64,000 bases of DNA from Phylloscopus collybita (taxonomy: Eukaryota > Chordata > Aves > Passeriformes > Phylloscopidae). How positions within the stretch are numbered: the stretch's first letter is position 1; each line of letters begins with the position of its first letter. Positions 10,757-25,750 of the stretch are shown one piece after another. A program made the translations under genes and the position numbers. The stretch is taken from assembly GCA_027886175.1 (NCBI GenBank), contig JAJNNQ010000026.1, forward strand, positions 13,449,501 to 13,513,500. Direction: 5' to 3'. The notes beneath the pieces are model-generated. The model did not search any database. It was not told where the DNA came from and was given only the letters and a program-made list of their open reading frames with translations.

Positions 10757-13700
10757 TATATGAAGTGGAACAGCTTCAACAGGAAGGACCACGCAAGTCT
10801 CACTTCGGAGCGTCTGAGGGCCCAGCGCGGAGGCGAGGGAGACACCGGGTCAGCCCGCCTGCAGCTGGCCGGGGTGCGCGGCCTGCGGTGTGTCTGGCCC
10901 CTTTGGCTATTGGAGAAAATAAGGACCTTTTTTTACGGAGTCACTTCCTCCTTCAGCTGGGAAAGTGTTAAGTTAGTTTTGTTTTTTTTTTCGATCAACA
11001 GCCTACACAGTCTTGGCTCAGGAGAGTCACACAGAACCTACTTAATGCCAGTGAATGTGCAGCAGCAAGGCTTGCCAAAGCAAATGGAAAATATCAAAAT
11101 AGGTGAAAAACACAGAGCCTAAACTGGGGAAGAGGTAGAGTTGACTTATACTGCAACCTAACAGAAATGCATGGAACCCTTGTCTTTACCTGCCTCTCTT
11201 AACCAACGTCACTCATTCAGCTGATAAGCAGCTGTACCACCAACCAAGACCTGTGTCCTCACACAGTGATCTTCCACCAGTGGCCTTCCAGCAGGCGAGT
11301 CTAGGGTCATTACCTTAAGCTCAAGTTTTTGTATTGTTGGGGTTCAGGTTTTATTAGACAGTGAAATAATTTACAAACGAGAAAGTTGATGCCTTTCCCC
11401 CCTCCCTTTGAGGACTTTTTTCAAACAGTAGAACCAAAACAATTAATTAAAGAGCAACATTAGGGCTGCATTAAGTTCATACAGCTCAGACAGGTAAAGT
11501 GCTTTAGTGATAACAAAACCAACTATAAATTTCCCTATCAGATGCAACAATCATGAGTAATGCAGCCCAATTACTAATTTCTTATTCTATGTATGTATTG
11601 CCAGTACTAACTCATTACAGGGAAAGGATAAGATGATAATAATGAACATTGCTAGCTAAAATAAGCAAAAATACAAAATTTTTACACCTAATGCAAGCCA
11701 ATAAGGAATGATACTGATTTCTCTGAAAATTCATAGTAACTACAAGTGTGAGGAGGATGACTATACTGTTCATAATAAAAACTGTTGGAACACCAAAACA
11801 GGGGAGATTTAGCTTTAGTATGATGTCAAGCAGCATATTAATATTTGGATGGAAACAGCCGTCAGTCTTCTAAAGTAGTTGGGACTACATTATCAACCTG
11901 ACCATCATTATTACACTTGCTGTCAAATTTTTTATTTTGCAAGATTACACCTGGAAAAATTAGTTACTTGAACTGGGGATCTGGATTTCTTTCTCTCTTC
12001 CCAGCCACTAATTTTCATAGAGTCCATGGGAACTTAATTATCATTGAGACGTCTCCCCCCTTCAAATGTAGTTTAAACTACAACCAACAAGTTCAAAAGG
12101 TGTTGAATGGAAGTGAGGAGGGACAGCCAGCCAGTCCAGTCACATAAGCCTTGTTTCCTCGGGGAACAAGGCTAAAGATTTTTCCTTGATCTTGAAATAG
12201 CTGCCCTATGTAAACTGTTTTGAAGTAATTTCTTCATACAAAGTACCTTAATTATATACAGCTCTTTCAAAACACATAAAAGACCAGGTACTTGCCCTGA
12301 AGAGCTTGTATTTTAAGTCAGATAAATGTAGGTGAGCCAGTATTGCCAGTGCAAGAGGGCACCGAGACTGAGCTTCTCAAGGGACTCCCAAGTGGGACCC
12401 AGCCTGCCAGAGCACCGCACAAGAACGCCTGACTTGCAGAGCACTGCACAGAAATGCTTGATTTCAGAAGGCATGAAGTACCCTTGCTCTGCAGATCAGG
12501 CTTCTTCAGTGTGTTTATGCTGAAGCATTCTTACTCTTAAAACATTAGCTGCTTGAGAAATACCTGGCCAAAGGCATTGGCAACTGAAAAATCTAGAGGG
12601 CCTGCCTATCCCTTCCTTGGACAGTGTGGAGGAAGCCATTTCAAGCACTCGGCGTGAACCTTGAAAGCCGTGTTCTAATCTGAAAGCAAAATGCCACTGC
12701 CTTCTTAACCAAGAAATGTAAATCTTGTTTGTATTTATATTCATGCCTGTTTATGCTCGCATTAAAATATTTCCTCTGTTTTTGGCTGGGTTTTTTTTTC
12801 TCATTAGCTAATGTAAGTTGCCACAGCCAAACCCCTAATTTAACAGTGCAATTAAACATGTGCTTTGCTGGTCTCCAGTGAAAAGAGAGCATAAGCTACT
12901 ATGATCTGGTTGAATCAAAACTTCAGGATGTGTCTTGAGGGATCAGTTGGATGTTATTTTCTTAGATGAGTTCATCTGAGTCAGCTGAACATAAATGAAA
13001 ACACTTCTTAGAGCACACATGAGAGAAAAAAAAGCAGTATTTTTACTAGTCATTAGCAACTTTGTGGTAACTAATAGATGGTAATATCTAGTGTGGACAG
13101 TTCTTTAATTTAAACATTTATTTTCCAGCATATGTTCATCTTCAGAAGGGAAAAAGGCAACAAACCATTTAGTGAAGAGTAAGTTGGAGCTTTATCATTC
13201 ATTAGAAGCTCATAAATAACTTTGGATTTCAAGTAATATGAAAACTTCTGAGACCCTTCTATCTTCAACAATTCTAATCCCTTACAAATTCATGCTGGAA
13301 AGCCAGTAATGTCAAGCATCTTTAAATCACAGTATCATAATTCACCCAACCATGAGAAACAGAAAGCCTTGAAGTTCTAAGAGTCACATGACATCCTAAA
13401 AAGTGCTTTAGCCAAAAACATTTAAATAAATAAACTATTACTCTTCGGGCTTTGAGATTCTGCAGAGGCTGAGACTCAAATATCCCACTAACAGTGCCGG
13501 GCTTTATGAGGCTGAAAATTGCTCTGGAGTATTACTGGCTCAACGTGCTGTGAAAGTATTAGTAGAAAAATAGGAAGGAACAGTGTATAAATCAAAGCTG
13601 AGAGAGAGAAAAGTCTAAGAAGCACAAGACCCACTCAAATCCTCAAGTCCTACACAGAGAAGTTTTCATACTGCTGTCCTACAGGTGAGTGCCATAACTA

Positions 13701-16700
13701 CTGGCAGAGAGAGAGGAGTGAGTTGCAGATGGAAATAAAGGCTTGGTGCCTTTAAAGGCTTATGTTCTTCTTGTAAAAGCATGGGGAAAAATATACTTAA
13801 CAAAACATTTGACCTGAGTCAATTCTTCTTGTGATTCACTGAAGAGAAAAAAACAGTTAACTTATATTTTAAGTTAACCTAAATGATCTCTAAACTTAAC
13901 CAGTTTAACTGACCTTGCTGTCAATCAAATGGATTTGAATTACTTCAAATCACTATACTCATTGTTCATTGTTTATGCTGACCCTTCACAAAGACACAAA
14001 CGGGGCATTGCTATTAGGAAAATATGATTTAAGTTATTTTAACTCCAAAACTGTCTTCTTCCAAATACCAAGAGTTATGCATATAGCCTTTAAACTTTTT
14101 TAGTATTTCTTTTAAGTATACCATATTTCAGGTTGACAGTGTCCTCTTCAGAGCTAGAGAAAAAAACCACACTTTAAATTTAACAAGTTCACTCTAGCGT
14201 GGAATTCACTCCCTGCCTCTCTCTTCCAGCTCTTTGCCTGCTATGCAGATAGAGGATATAATAAGCAATAACTGGATTTTGAACAATTTCATCTTTACCT
14301 GAGCAATTTGTGCAGGGAATGCATTTATTCAGATTTGGGAACTTACCTTAATAAGCAAGGGGCTATAAATGTGAGACTTGAGCAGAGTGAAGTGAAACAA
14401 ACATAATTTTTCTTAATAATCATATTTTTACACATACTATATTTTCTAGTAAGTCAGGATATTTTCAAGAGAACAGGACTTGTCTGCTTCCAATTTATTT
14501 TTTCACTGTGAAAGTAAATTTTTAGTTCAAATGTACATTGAAAATTGACTATTTTGCAACAGCATATAGACTAATGAGACTGATGAGCCTGCATGTTTAA
14601 TGGACTCTTTGGAAAGGAAATAATCAGCTCAAGAAGCATAGATGTATATATAAATTATTTTATCCCATATTATTTCTTAGGTGACAAACACCGAGATTTA
14701 GATATTGGATGTATTAGAGAAGAACAGCAAAACTGAAAGGAACAAATCATGCAAAATCAAATGAATGGAAATGTTTCAAAAAAGCACAAGAAAGACAAAG
14801 AAGCATTGATAAAATGAAACAGATCCTTACATGAGTATTTAGGAGAGGAGGGAGATAAATAAGAATAGGCATGTCAGAAAAGGCATGTCTGCTCCCATCT
14901 CCTCTTCCCCAGAGCTAGTTATTTCCATAAACTAAAATCCTTCCCCCCCCTCCCCTTCTGTCAAGGGGAGCATCTGTAGGTTAAAGAAACACTCCATGAA
15001 ACTAATGGAGATCAGTTGATTTTATGATTTAGAAAAATAACAACTGTGTATTAACATGAAGATTTCTGGTGGGGTTTAAAAAGGGAATAAAAGAGAGTGT
15101 TGTTTGCCTTACCATGATGATGATAATTCTTTCTGCTGTTTACAGAAGAATAAACAAACTATCGTGTGTGAGATGCAGTCCTGTGTGCCACTAACCAAAC
15201 CCTTTTTCTTAGCAATCCTCCCACGCTTTAACCCTTTCTTTCTTCTGGCAGCACTCAGGTAAAAACAAGCAAAAAAAAAAAAAAAAAAGGAAGTAGTATC
15301 TGACTTGAGCCTTTCCAACTGATATGTCATTTGGCAGACAAATTAGAACTATGAAAGGAGCTCAATTAGAGGATAGGAGAAAGAACTGCAGAAGGGTGGC
15401 AGCAAGTCCTTCAGTAAGCAGCTCTACAGAAGCAGAGAACATGTTGCAAAGAGCTACAAAGTCAGTGTTGGGCAAACGCCTTACGTGTATTAATTAACGT
15501 GCAATACCAGAGCGCAGATATGCAACAGTAGGAGAAAATATACCACACACGTTGGTTCTCACAGACCTGGTTACTGTTTTCTGATCCAAATTAGGGATGG
15601 CTAAAGAAAAAAAAAAATCACCTGTGCCTTTATGCAGAAAGAGACTGATTTATATTGGTATCTTTGGTTCTTCATCTTCCTAGATTGGTATATTAAATCT
15701 GTATTTTTCAAGCTATTCATGGTAAAATGGTACTAAAAAGGGGGGCTTGAGAAAGCAGAAAAGAACTAGCACCAAAAGCAGGAGCAGGGATTATTCAACA
15801 GTGAATAACTGAGAGAATATTCAAACTCCCCTGAACCTGAAAGACATCCAGAAAAAAAACTATATGCAAAAAAATAGTACTAACATAAATGATTGTACTT
15901 GCAACTCTGTGTTTCAATACAAGAGAAAATGAGGAAGTTTGATATGAGTTAGCCTCACATCTTTGCTCTCAGGATTTTGAATCTTGCTGCTGGGTCAGAG
16001 CTTTATCAATAGATAATCTTAGTGTAAAGATTCATGAAAACTACCTCTTTCAAAGTAAAGAATGAAAATAAACATATGCATGTTCTAAGAGATAGGAACT
16101 TGAAAGTACTTTTTCTGTTAAGCAATACAGGATAAATGGCAAAAGCATTTTGGAGAGGAAGAGAGTGGCTTGGAGTTAATTTTAAGTCTCCCCTAATCAG
16201 AAGCCACACCTAACAAATGTAACCCCTTTCCTTTTTTCATTTCTGAATGCAATTCAAAATGATAAAGAATCTATTACATAAGTGGCTTTGATTTAGCAGG
16301 TCTCTTTCTTCTATGCTTGTGGGCCTCTCTTCTGTTTTGTGAGAGCATACTGTGTCCTGTCCCTAAATGGTGTATACTGGTTAGTACAGATTTAACATAA
16401 ATTGTCTAATCTAGATCTATAGCTTACTCCTTTTAGATGAAGTATTTGTATATAGTTACCAGAGAAAAGAAGTAAGATTTTTTTTTCCTGCAAACCTAAG
16501 AGTATCTGTACCACAGACTGAGCAATCAGTCTCTGGAAATCAGCTCTTTCTTAAGCACCACAAAGCTTGATCTCTTCCCCATGCTTTCACACAAAATTGT
16601 TGCTGTCAATAGGAGCTCAGCAGTCTGGAAAGTCTATGGCACTGGCAGAAGTCTTGCAGCATTACATTAAATGATTATAGGGCAAAAAGGAAATTATCCC

Positions 16701-16789
16701 ACGGAGCCACGTGTATTATCAGTCTTTGGCAAACAGGGCACTGATGTGGCCACTCTGTGCTGGTTAACTGAGCTGGCTTTTCCTGGGCA
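10757..16789. other. intron 1 segment, unique AT-rich sequence
   Basis: No gene, RNA or diagnostic transposon was recognised. It contains short homopolymers, including an 18-base A run at 15271-15288 and a C-rich patch near 14943-14953. Open frames are short and have no coding features. Confidence 0.6.
15271..15288. repeat. poly(A) run, 18 bases
   Basis: Uninterrupted A run after AAAAACAAGC, with no recognised retroelement attached on its left. Confidence 0.9.
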
Positions 16790-17311
16790 TCTCTAGAGGA
16801 CACTGCACCTGGCCTCGCCTTGAGTCCTGTTTTTGGGTGCCGCAAGGTAACAAGGACATTAAGCTCTTAGAAAGCTTCCAAAGGAAGGTTACAAAGATGG
16901 TGAAGGATCTTGAGGGGAAGCCATGTGAGGAGCAGCTGAAGTCACTTGGTCTGTTCAGCCTGGAGAAGAGGAGACTGAGGGGAGACCTCACTGCAGTCTA
17001 CAACATCCTCACGAGGGGGAGATGAGGGGTAGACACTGATCTCTGTGGTGCCCAGTGACAGGGCCTGAGGGAATGGCCTGAAGCTGTGTCAGGAGAGGTT
17101 TAGGTTGGATATTAGCAAAAGGTTCTTCACCCACGGGACGGCTGGACAGTGGAACAGGCTCCTCAGGAAAGTGGTCACAGCACCAGCCTGACAGAGTGCA
17201 AGAAGTGTTTGGGCAATGCTCTTGGGCACAAGGTGTGACTATGGGGTGTCCTGTGCAGGGCCAGGAGTTGGACTTCACCCTTCCAACTCAGGATATTCTA
17301 TGATTTGATGT
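16790..17311 (+). mobile_element. CR1 LINE, 5'-truncated, plus orientation
   Basis: The CR1 3' region is in order: a CACTGCACCTGGCCT-like start, AACAAGGACATTAAG, TTCAGCCTGGAGAAGAGGAG, GGTTCTTCACCCA, TGGAACAGGCTCC, a GGGTGTCCTGTGCAGGGCCAG block, and the terminal CCTTCCAACTCAGGATATTC then TATGATTTGATG. The ending is the type shared with the TguSINE1 tail (Pass-type CR1). It lies antisense to CRYBG1. No target-site duplication is evident. Confidence 0.93.
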
Positions 17312-20300
17312 AGCTCAAGAGTAAGGCAGAATTTTTGATACACTCCAGTGCCCAGAGTTTCTTTTTAGCTGTTTTTAAGTGCTCAGCAGAGGGAGGTTAC
17401 AGGTTGTCTCACAGTACTAGGTAGGAAATCTAGGTCTCACCTGCAGTTTTAATTTGGTTTAGGAAACAGATGCCTAGGAGTTAGTTTAACTAAAGCACCA
17501 AAGTGTCCTTCAGCAGCTCTAGCTCTAGATACCTAAAAGTAACTCATTATGTAACTTGAAATTTATAAAATCGGAGATCTTTTTCTTGGGTAGCAGATAA
17601 TCTGAAACTATAAATGGAAAACTGAAAGCCTTTTGCTAGCAACACAGGGACTTTCCCAGGTCAGGCACATATAGGCTGTCACAGGGCAAGAGGCAGAAAG
17701 CCATCCTTGTGAGACCTGTGTTACTAAGGTGAGGCTGTTAAGGTGTGAAAGAATAAAGACAGTAAACAAACTGCAAATTGGTCTGCTAATTTGATCAAAG
17801 CCAGATTTCATAAACAACAAAGTGACTACATGTTTAATATGCTGGCTTTGGAAAGTTGATGTGATGGTTCCGTGACAGAAAAAGAAAATACTGTATGGTT
17901 CTGACTCTGAAAAGCATTTAGCAGGATGAAAAATTACAATATTTAATCAAATTGTATTTAAATGTGAAATTAATGTAGTCTCTCTTCTCCACAGAAGCTC
18001 TCATTAAATAGATTTAGATCATGTAATGGAAATCCTATTACACATTATACCAGGGTATCATTTGGTACCTTTCAACTGAAATGTGTCTCAAATCAGCCCC
18101 CCGATATCAAGGTGCCCAACATAGCAGCTGTTCTGGAAAATTTGGGTTTGATAGCCTGTGTGCTTCAAAGAGCCCTTTTATGAAATGTGTGAAGTGTTTA
18201 CACTCCTTGATAACTTCTTTGATGTACAGATTTTCCATCATGTACAAATGAAGAGTTTTAAGTACAAGGAATTATTATTACTAAAATACCTTAGCCTGAC
18301 TTCATAAACATTGGCTAGATACCTCATTCTACATCTGAATTACAGTACTATAACTTAGCGTTTATTCCAAATAACAGTGTTCACCTAAGGCTTCTGGAAT
18401 TCACTAGAATTATTTCTTATAATAATAATTATTGTAGACAACTGCCTCAATATTGGTTAGAATAATCTTTATAAAACCAGTATGAAGAAAACGGGAATGA
18501 CTCCGAACCCACTGGCTCCCTACAGTGTTGTGGGCAAAAATGTAAATCAAGTGGAATAGTCTTTCAAACTCTTTGCTTATAATCCCACAATTACTTCCAT
18601 ATCACAATATTCTCCATTAAGCAAGAGAAACTTCTAAGAGGAAAGTTTCTCATGAAATGCAATTTTATTCTTAGGTGTGTTTATTTTAGGCTCCAAACAG
18701 AACTAATTAACGCAGAAAGCATTAAAATAGACAATATATCTGTCTAGAAAACATTATTACTTCTGAAGAAAAAAGGGAGATACATGTTTTCCTGCTATTA
18801 CAGATGAATTACTGCAGTCATGCTGCATTATGCTACTGTGCACTCAAACTGCTAAGTGTTAGCTACTAAAGAGATACAACTACAACAGCATTTAAATCTC
18901 ACTACTATTACTGGTGGATACTTAGATGAAATTTCTAATTCCTACTTGGTATTAAAAAAACCCACATCATGTCTTATCTCTAAAAATAAGTTTTGTTGAT
19001 TAACAATAACGCAAGAGGGAATTAGATCAAACTGGACAAAACTGTACAGTTCAGAAATACTCGAATTTCCAGGAAATGTCAAAAAATACACAGTTATTGA
19101 TTCTGCACTTGAATTTCTGAAGTTGTTAGTTTGGATATAGGCCAATCCAACATACTCTACGACTGGCTTTAGTGTCTGTGGCTTAGAACAACAGATTTGA
19201 GAATCGTACTTTTAAAGCTAACCCTTAAAAGCATCAGGACTAACCACAGTTCAGCTACAACAGTTCCGGTGTTGGGCTCAAACTGTTTTAGACGCTTTCT
19301 ACATAAATCCTACCAACACCACTCCATTAGTAGCTCCTGGAGTCCCCTTTGCATAAACTCACTCCATTATTTGTTGGTGCTTTGGAATGCAGGAGGGAGG
19401 TGGTTGCTGACCATTAAAACCTGGTAGGCAACAAGCGTTTCCTGTATGCAGAAGGCAGGCATGAGTCTTCTCTCCTGTTCCTAATCTACCGCTTCCCTCC
19501 CACGCCTTCTTGGCACCTGTTCGGAAAGGCTGGGAATGCAAATCTCCCCTACTCTCTATGGTTTTTCTCTAGCTACCTACCCTTTTCCTCTGCAGGTGAC
19601 TCCATCGTTTTTCTCTTCTGCAACTCAGGCTTTTCCCAGCCGGCCACACAGTGAATCCGACTAGGCTCTTCAGTTTCCCAGCTGTGCACAAGGCTCTGAA
19701 CAGCAGCCAGCAACAAGCAGGGGGAGCTTCTCTTTTGCTTGGCCAAGACTTGGAAAAAAACCCTCACAAACTGTCTACACACCTCCCATGTTTGGAAAGT
19801 GGGAGTCTTTTTCAGGTCCAAGAGTCAGAAATTTATCTAATAAAAACTGTCTGACACACCAGACGAAAAACATACCCTTGGTGTTTCCAGAAGGAAAACC
19901 ATCAAAACTCCCCTGGAGAAGAGGGAGGGGAAATATCCAGAATTATCTCTGATGAGCCTTTTAAAATCACAAATTTCTCCAAACTAAACAGATCTTGATG
20001 GTCTTTTTATCTGAACTCTGGCTGCTGAACATTTATGGCATAGTTTGTGTGACTTCTCAGACTTTTCAAAAGCTAAGCTTTTAAATCCCTATCTTCCTTT
20101 GAGACAATTATTCTCTGTTTTTTGGGGGTTATTTTCAGCAAATATACCCTAGAAAGCAAATCTGTAAAAGGAAAAGAAAAAAAAAAATAGGAGGGGGAGG
20201 AGAATTGCAAAGATAGGAGATAAAAAGAAAGATAAATTTTCACTTGCACATCGTAAGATATGACTCAGAGGAAATTATGATGTCAAAGTTCCATCATAAA

Positions 20301-23300
20301 AAAGCAAAGTTTTTAGTAGAAAACATTACATTCTATTTAAATCTTTAGATATTATTTGTAACCATGACAAACTGAAAACTTATCTGGCGAATGTTACCCA
20401 CTGTGAATTTGAAAATTATATGAACAACACTAGTTTGTAGGAATGGTAGATTTCTTTTACAATCTCTAAATCTTATTCGAACAGTAGTTTGGTCTTTTAC
20501 TCAGGCAGTTTGATTTTTTAAGTGGATCATGCTTTGCTTTTGCAGATCTTGAGCCATAGTAGGTCAAGTGTTTGTTTTAAAGAGGTAAGTGAAGAAGCAT
20601 TCCAGCTTATTCACTCTAATTCAGTTCTTGAGACAATAAAACCAGAAAGATGAAGTTTTTCATGACTACCCTCTTCAAACCCATTATTACACTGCAGCTG
20701 GCACTACAGAGCAATAAATTACACGTATATGTATGCATATACACATTCCTAATTGTCATACACATTATATGGCTTTAAAAGTGGCAAAAGCCTGGTCAGG
20801 AGGAATGGACTATTAGCAAAAGCTTTGTGTTGCAACCTCCTCAGATCTGAGGGTGCCCAGGTGTACTGTGAACCACCTGGTCACGTAGCATGGCAAAATG
20901 GAAAGAGGGCCACACCCAAGGAGAGCAGAGCTGGCTGCCAAGGTCCTGGAAACCATTCCAACACATTGCACAAGTGTGGAAACAGTACAAGAAAAGCATG
21001 ATGCAGTACAAGTCCTTAGCTCTCCACACTGCAGATCACTGCACAGCAGCCCAGTGTGGAGGCCAGAAACAAACCTCTGGTAATTCAAAGAGCAACTTCA
21101 CAGAACTGTATTCACCAAGGGAAAGAGAAGGGAGGAGTACACCCTTGAGAACAAAGCAGTAAAGTGCCGGGTGTCATCCTAAGGAAAAGTTACATACTAG
21201 CATAAGTAACACCTGTGAAATATTGAATTGGTATGTAGCTGCATGTTTGGCATGATGATACACAGAGGTGGGGCAGATAAAGGATGGTCACTGATAATAC
21301 CAGACTGCCTGGTGCACACTCCCATGTCACCATTACCAGAGTCATTATGTACTGTCAATGCTTGATCATTGATGACAGACCTCCTAAATAATTTGCAATG
21401 CATGAAGGGTTCATTGCCTTCCCTGGGCAATACCACACTGAGTATGTGGCTGTACACATTATCTCACTGGTGCAAAGCGCAGACGTGTGCTGGGTTGATG
21501 GACCTTTTATTTTGTCCCTGCTTGGGAGACTGTAGTTTATTCAGCAGCCCAGCCCTGAAGACCTCAGCACTATCACATCCTGGGACCACTGCTCACATGA
21601 CCTTAGCCCATCATTAATCCTCTCTAAAAGAAACAAATTTTCATCCACTGCTTCCACTAAATTTGTTCACAATATTACATGGAGCATGCAATAACTCAGA
21701 TGAAATTCAGTTCCAAACATAGTTGAATATGCATACTTTTCAGGACTCAGATCCAACGTAGAGTTGAACATAACCTTTTTGTACTTCACCTGCATCAAGG
21801 GGAACGTACTGAACTGCTTGGAAGGAGAGTTGTCCAAGCGACAGCTGTCTTAAGTTGCTAGCCAAGAATAAATACATGCAAGTTGTCTGATACAAGGTCA
21901 AGTTTGTTTGGGTGTTTTTAACTGTATATATAAAACCCCAACAATCTCCTCAGTAAACTTTGAGAGTGTCTATCTGATTAAGAATTTACTTGTATCCCTG
22001 CCTTCAAATATATTCTAAAGGGGTGAAGGGAGCCTTCTTGACTCAGTACATCCACTGCCATCTTGAATGCCAAAGTATTAGATCAGAACACAGATTTCCT
22101 CCTCCACCAATATTCCAGGACCTATGTTCCTTCTATGAAAATGACATTTAACTCCATGCCATCTTCCCTTCTGTGTTTTGCCCTTCTGTAAGGCCCATGT
22201 TCATTGTCAGCTGTGCTCTATACACCTACAGCTTCAATGCTCTCCTATTAATCTCACCAAAAAGCAGCAGAAATATAAGAGAAAAGGACGTTTTCAAGGT
22301 CTCTCTGAACCAGCCATAAGAAAGGGACATAACCTAATCTAGATGTTATTTTTAGGAAATAAGAGAGCTGGTGCCTTAAGCCATGTGGGAAACAGCAAAA
22401 TGAAAACATTCGTAAGTTAATATAGAAATGAATTTGTGGTTCAAATGGGGATAAGAGGAATAATAAGCTGGAAATATGGAAAAAAGTTAACCAACAAGGA
22501 AATTGCCATGATGCCATCAGTCTAGTCAGCAGCACAGTATTTTGTTAAGCAGAGAAGTAATTTTGTTGAGCAATACCCAGAGAGGTTTTGTCATGGATAG
22601 CTGAGAACCTCTCTTGTGCTGTAATTAGCCATAGATTTCCAGACTTTTTGGAAGACAGAAGGATGAGCATGTCTTCAGCGGGCTAAAGCCAAATCACAAT
22701 AATCAGTTTTATAGTGGACCTGATGCCCAAGCTTTTTGACATTGGGACTTCTCAGAATTTTGGTTCTCTGCCTACACAGTGAGTATGACTCTGCATGTAT
22801 AACTTGGTTCTTCTGTCTTCACTATTAGCAAATACAGCTGAATTGAGGACACCTGTACTCTTCTGTCATGTGTCTCAGACAGATTAATCGTATTAGAAAG
22901 GAAATTCTACTATGAGTCACTTACACTTTCAGGGATGCAAGTATCAGAACTGTAGTTCTTTAAGTAGAGACATAAAATAAACCTGACTTACAGCAGAATC
23001 CTAGAAAAGCACACACCTTTTATCATGTAACTGAAAGTATTTAAATGACAGAAACTGCTTATTCAGTATTCTGAATACTCCTACTTCCATTTTTGGGTTA
23101 GCTTTCTTTCCTATCAGCTGTAAATTTAATCTATAAATAACTAATTGTTCTTGCTTTGGGGTTTTAGTTTCCTTTTGTGCCACCTTTTTGATCTCTCCTC
23201 TCTAGTATCCCTCTTGTCTCCTCTTGCCTCCTCCTACTGAGTCCTTAACAAAGAACAGACACAAGTAAAGCAAAGGATGTGCAATTATCACAGCCCAAAT

Positions 23301-25550
23301 GCAAATGGACTCGATGTACACTAATTCATATCACATTATTCTTTATCTTTTTCCATAAAAACAGACATGGTATCTAGGTTCTATTAAGTGCAATAAGGTT
23401 CTATCAGTGCAATAAGCCTTACCAATACTTACAACTACAGCTGGCTGCCCAAGTGTCCTGATTCAGCATTCCTACAGGTACAACAGCACCCGTGCACTAT
23501 TAAAAGTAAACTGCTTGTATAAGGGCTCTGCTACTTCTATATTTTTAAGTGTTAATGTTGAGACAGGTCTATGTTAAAGGACAGTACCATATGTTATTAA
23601 AACCGATGGAATTAGCGAAAGTGTAGTTCAGTCCTCCACTCTTACTAAGTGCAGTTCTTTAGAAGAGCTCGCCTACATGTGTAGGTTCTTGCCGGCAGGT
23701 GGTATTACACAAAGACTATCTGGACATGCAGAGGTTAATTTTGCTTTGTTTCCATGATCCTGAGCACCCCTTTCAGGTAAATATGCTTATGGTAGTCAAC
23801 ACTGCCATTATGTCTCTGTAGACCATGCCCTTAAATATTCTCTCTGCAAAAAAAGCTTTCTTAGAAGTTATATTCAAATTATTCCCCCTGTGATTTGTGG
23901 GGTTTACCATTTGCCATGCCATTTCAATTTACAATTTATGACACTTCTCACCAAACACTGGGGATGAGTAATTTAATATACAGTGGCTTCTTGGAACACA
24001 AGTGTTTGTGGGAGACATCACTGTGACTTAAATTGTCAGCATTAAAATTCTGTCCCAGTTCTGTTTCCATAATGATTTCAATACTCTCTAAATTCTGGTT
24101 TTTTTCTTAATGTTTATGGTGACACTGTGTTTTCAATTATGAACTGCATATTTATCAACTAAATAAACCTGAAAAAATACTTATGTATTAAATATCTCAT
24201 ACTATTGCAAAACAGAGCATGACTCAGAGCTAAACATCTTAAAAAACTCTGAAAGTCTAAGGGACAGAGCAATTTAAATATTTGTTAAGTGTATAAATAA
24301 GTGCTTTGTCAACCCTGTAAAAATGCTGGCATGGCCAGGGCAAAATGAAGCATTCTTCTTTCCCTTCCCACATTTCTCCACCCTACTCAACTGGTTTTGT
24401 TTGAGAACTTGATTACTTCTCCCCCATGAATTTCAAAGTAAAGACTCCAGTGTTCTTCTCCTATTAACACCACTTTCTTGCCCAAATCACATCATGGTTG
24501 CAGCCAAAGAATAGGAACAAATTATGTTGAAAGGATAAAAGAAAAAAAACCAACCCAACTTAGATAAACCAGTATAGCATTCTCATATTTTCCTATACAT
24601 ATTTAACCAGAATAAGGAATTACTGTGCTGGTCAGCACTATAGCATCTTATTAAAAGCCATACAGACAATGAATAATGTAGCTGTTCTGAATGTTGTCAA
24701 AGAATTCTCATGTGATCCATGCTTCACCACATCTGTTCTTTTTCCATTCTCTCTATGTACTGTTTTCTTCAGCTGATACAAATACATCAGCACAGTAATC
24801 CCAAAGCCATGGCTTATGAATAAAATCCCCCAAAAATCCTTCAGTTCATATCTACATTTAAATATACACCCATACATACATATCTGTATATGTTTATAAA
24901 TAAAATTACTATGCTTATTTTAGCCTATAAAATATTTATTACTGTATTTTTGATTGATTTAAATCAAAGAAATGTATTTATTCAGATGTCCCATAAATTA
25001 ATGAACCTGCACATCACATGCAGGTAACTCCCATAAGCAGACCTGTCCATATAAAGAACTTAAAAGTTACACTTTAAATGTAAAACATGGGAAGCTACTC
25101 TCTCCTCTGCAGGGATGATAATGGGGAGCAACACGATTAAATGCCTTAGCAGAGTGAGCACAAATATTAGTAACTGAAAAGGGAGTAAGTGAATGACAGC
25201 TTTGTGTAGGGATTTTCAAGGGATTTTGAATCTATGTATCCATTAGCAAGGGGGAAAGCCTAGTAGAAAAAAAAAAATGAAAAGAAAGAAAATAAAGAAA
25301 AAAGGAAAGGAAAATGATTCAGCTGCTTAGGCCTGAGTGGCAGGTGGAAAGTGTGACCATTATTTCAGGGAAAGACATGGGAAAGGATGGTGGCTGGAAC
25401 CACCACTCTGTCGCAAATGACCTATCTGCACTGAACCACATTCTCAGTGAGGTGCACAGCCACCCTTGCCATATTTCCCACACAAGGAATAACAGTAATT
25501 TTACCAGGTAAGGAACACAACAGTTATACCAAAGAAGAGGGGAAAAAAAT
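17312..25550. other. intron 1 segment, unique sequence
   Basis: AT-rich non-coding sequence. I see a small tandem duplication at 23377-23415 and an A/G-rich patch just before the satellite at 25266-25315. GC is slightly higher around 19300-19560 and 20800-21100, but I cannot assign these parts to a repeat family. No exon is supported. Confidence 0.55.
23377..23415 (+). repeat. short tandem duplication (20 + 19 bases)
   Basis: The unit GGTTCTATTAAGTGCAATAA is followed directly by GGTTCTATCAGTGCAATAA, which differs by one substitution and one missing base. Confidence 0.85.
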
Positions 25551-25750
25551 AAAAGGAAAAAGGAAAAAGGAAAAAGGAAAAAGGAAAAAGAAAAAAAAAG
25601 AAAAAGAAAAAGAAAAAGAAAAAGAAAAAGAAAAAGAAAAAGAAAAAGAAAAAGAAAAAGAAAAAGAAAAAGAAAAAGAAAAAGAAAAAGAAAAAGAAAA
25701 AGAAAAAGAAAAAGAAAAAGAAAAAGAAAAAGAAAAAGAAAAAGAAAAAG
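25551..25750 (+). repeat. compound (GGAAAAA)n - (GAAAAA)n satellite
   Basis: About five heptamer units GGAAAAA (25555-25590) are followed by an A9G spacer. Then come 25 perfect AAAAAG hexamers from 25601 to 25750. The purines are all on the plus strand. The hexamer equals two codons, so it yields long Lys-Glu or Leu-Phe open frames that are artefacts. Confidence 0.97.

Noticed and set aside
16837..17278. Open frames on both strands at 16.8-17.3 kb
   Set aside because: They lie within the CR1 3' region and are not host genes.
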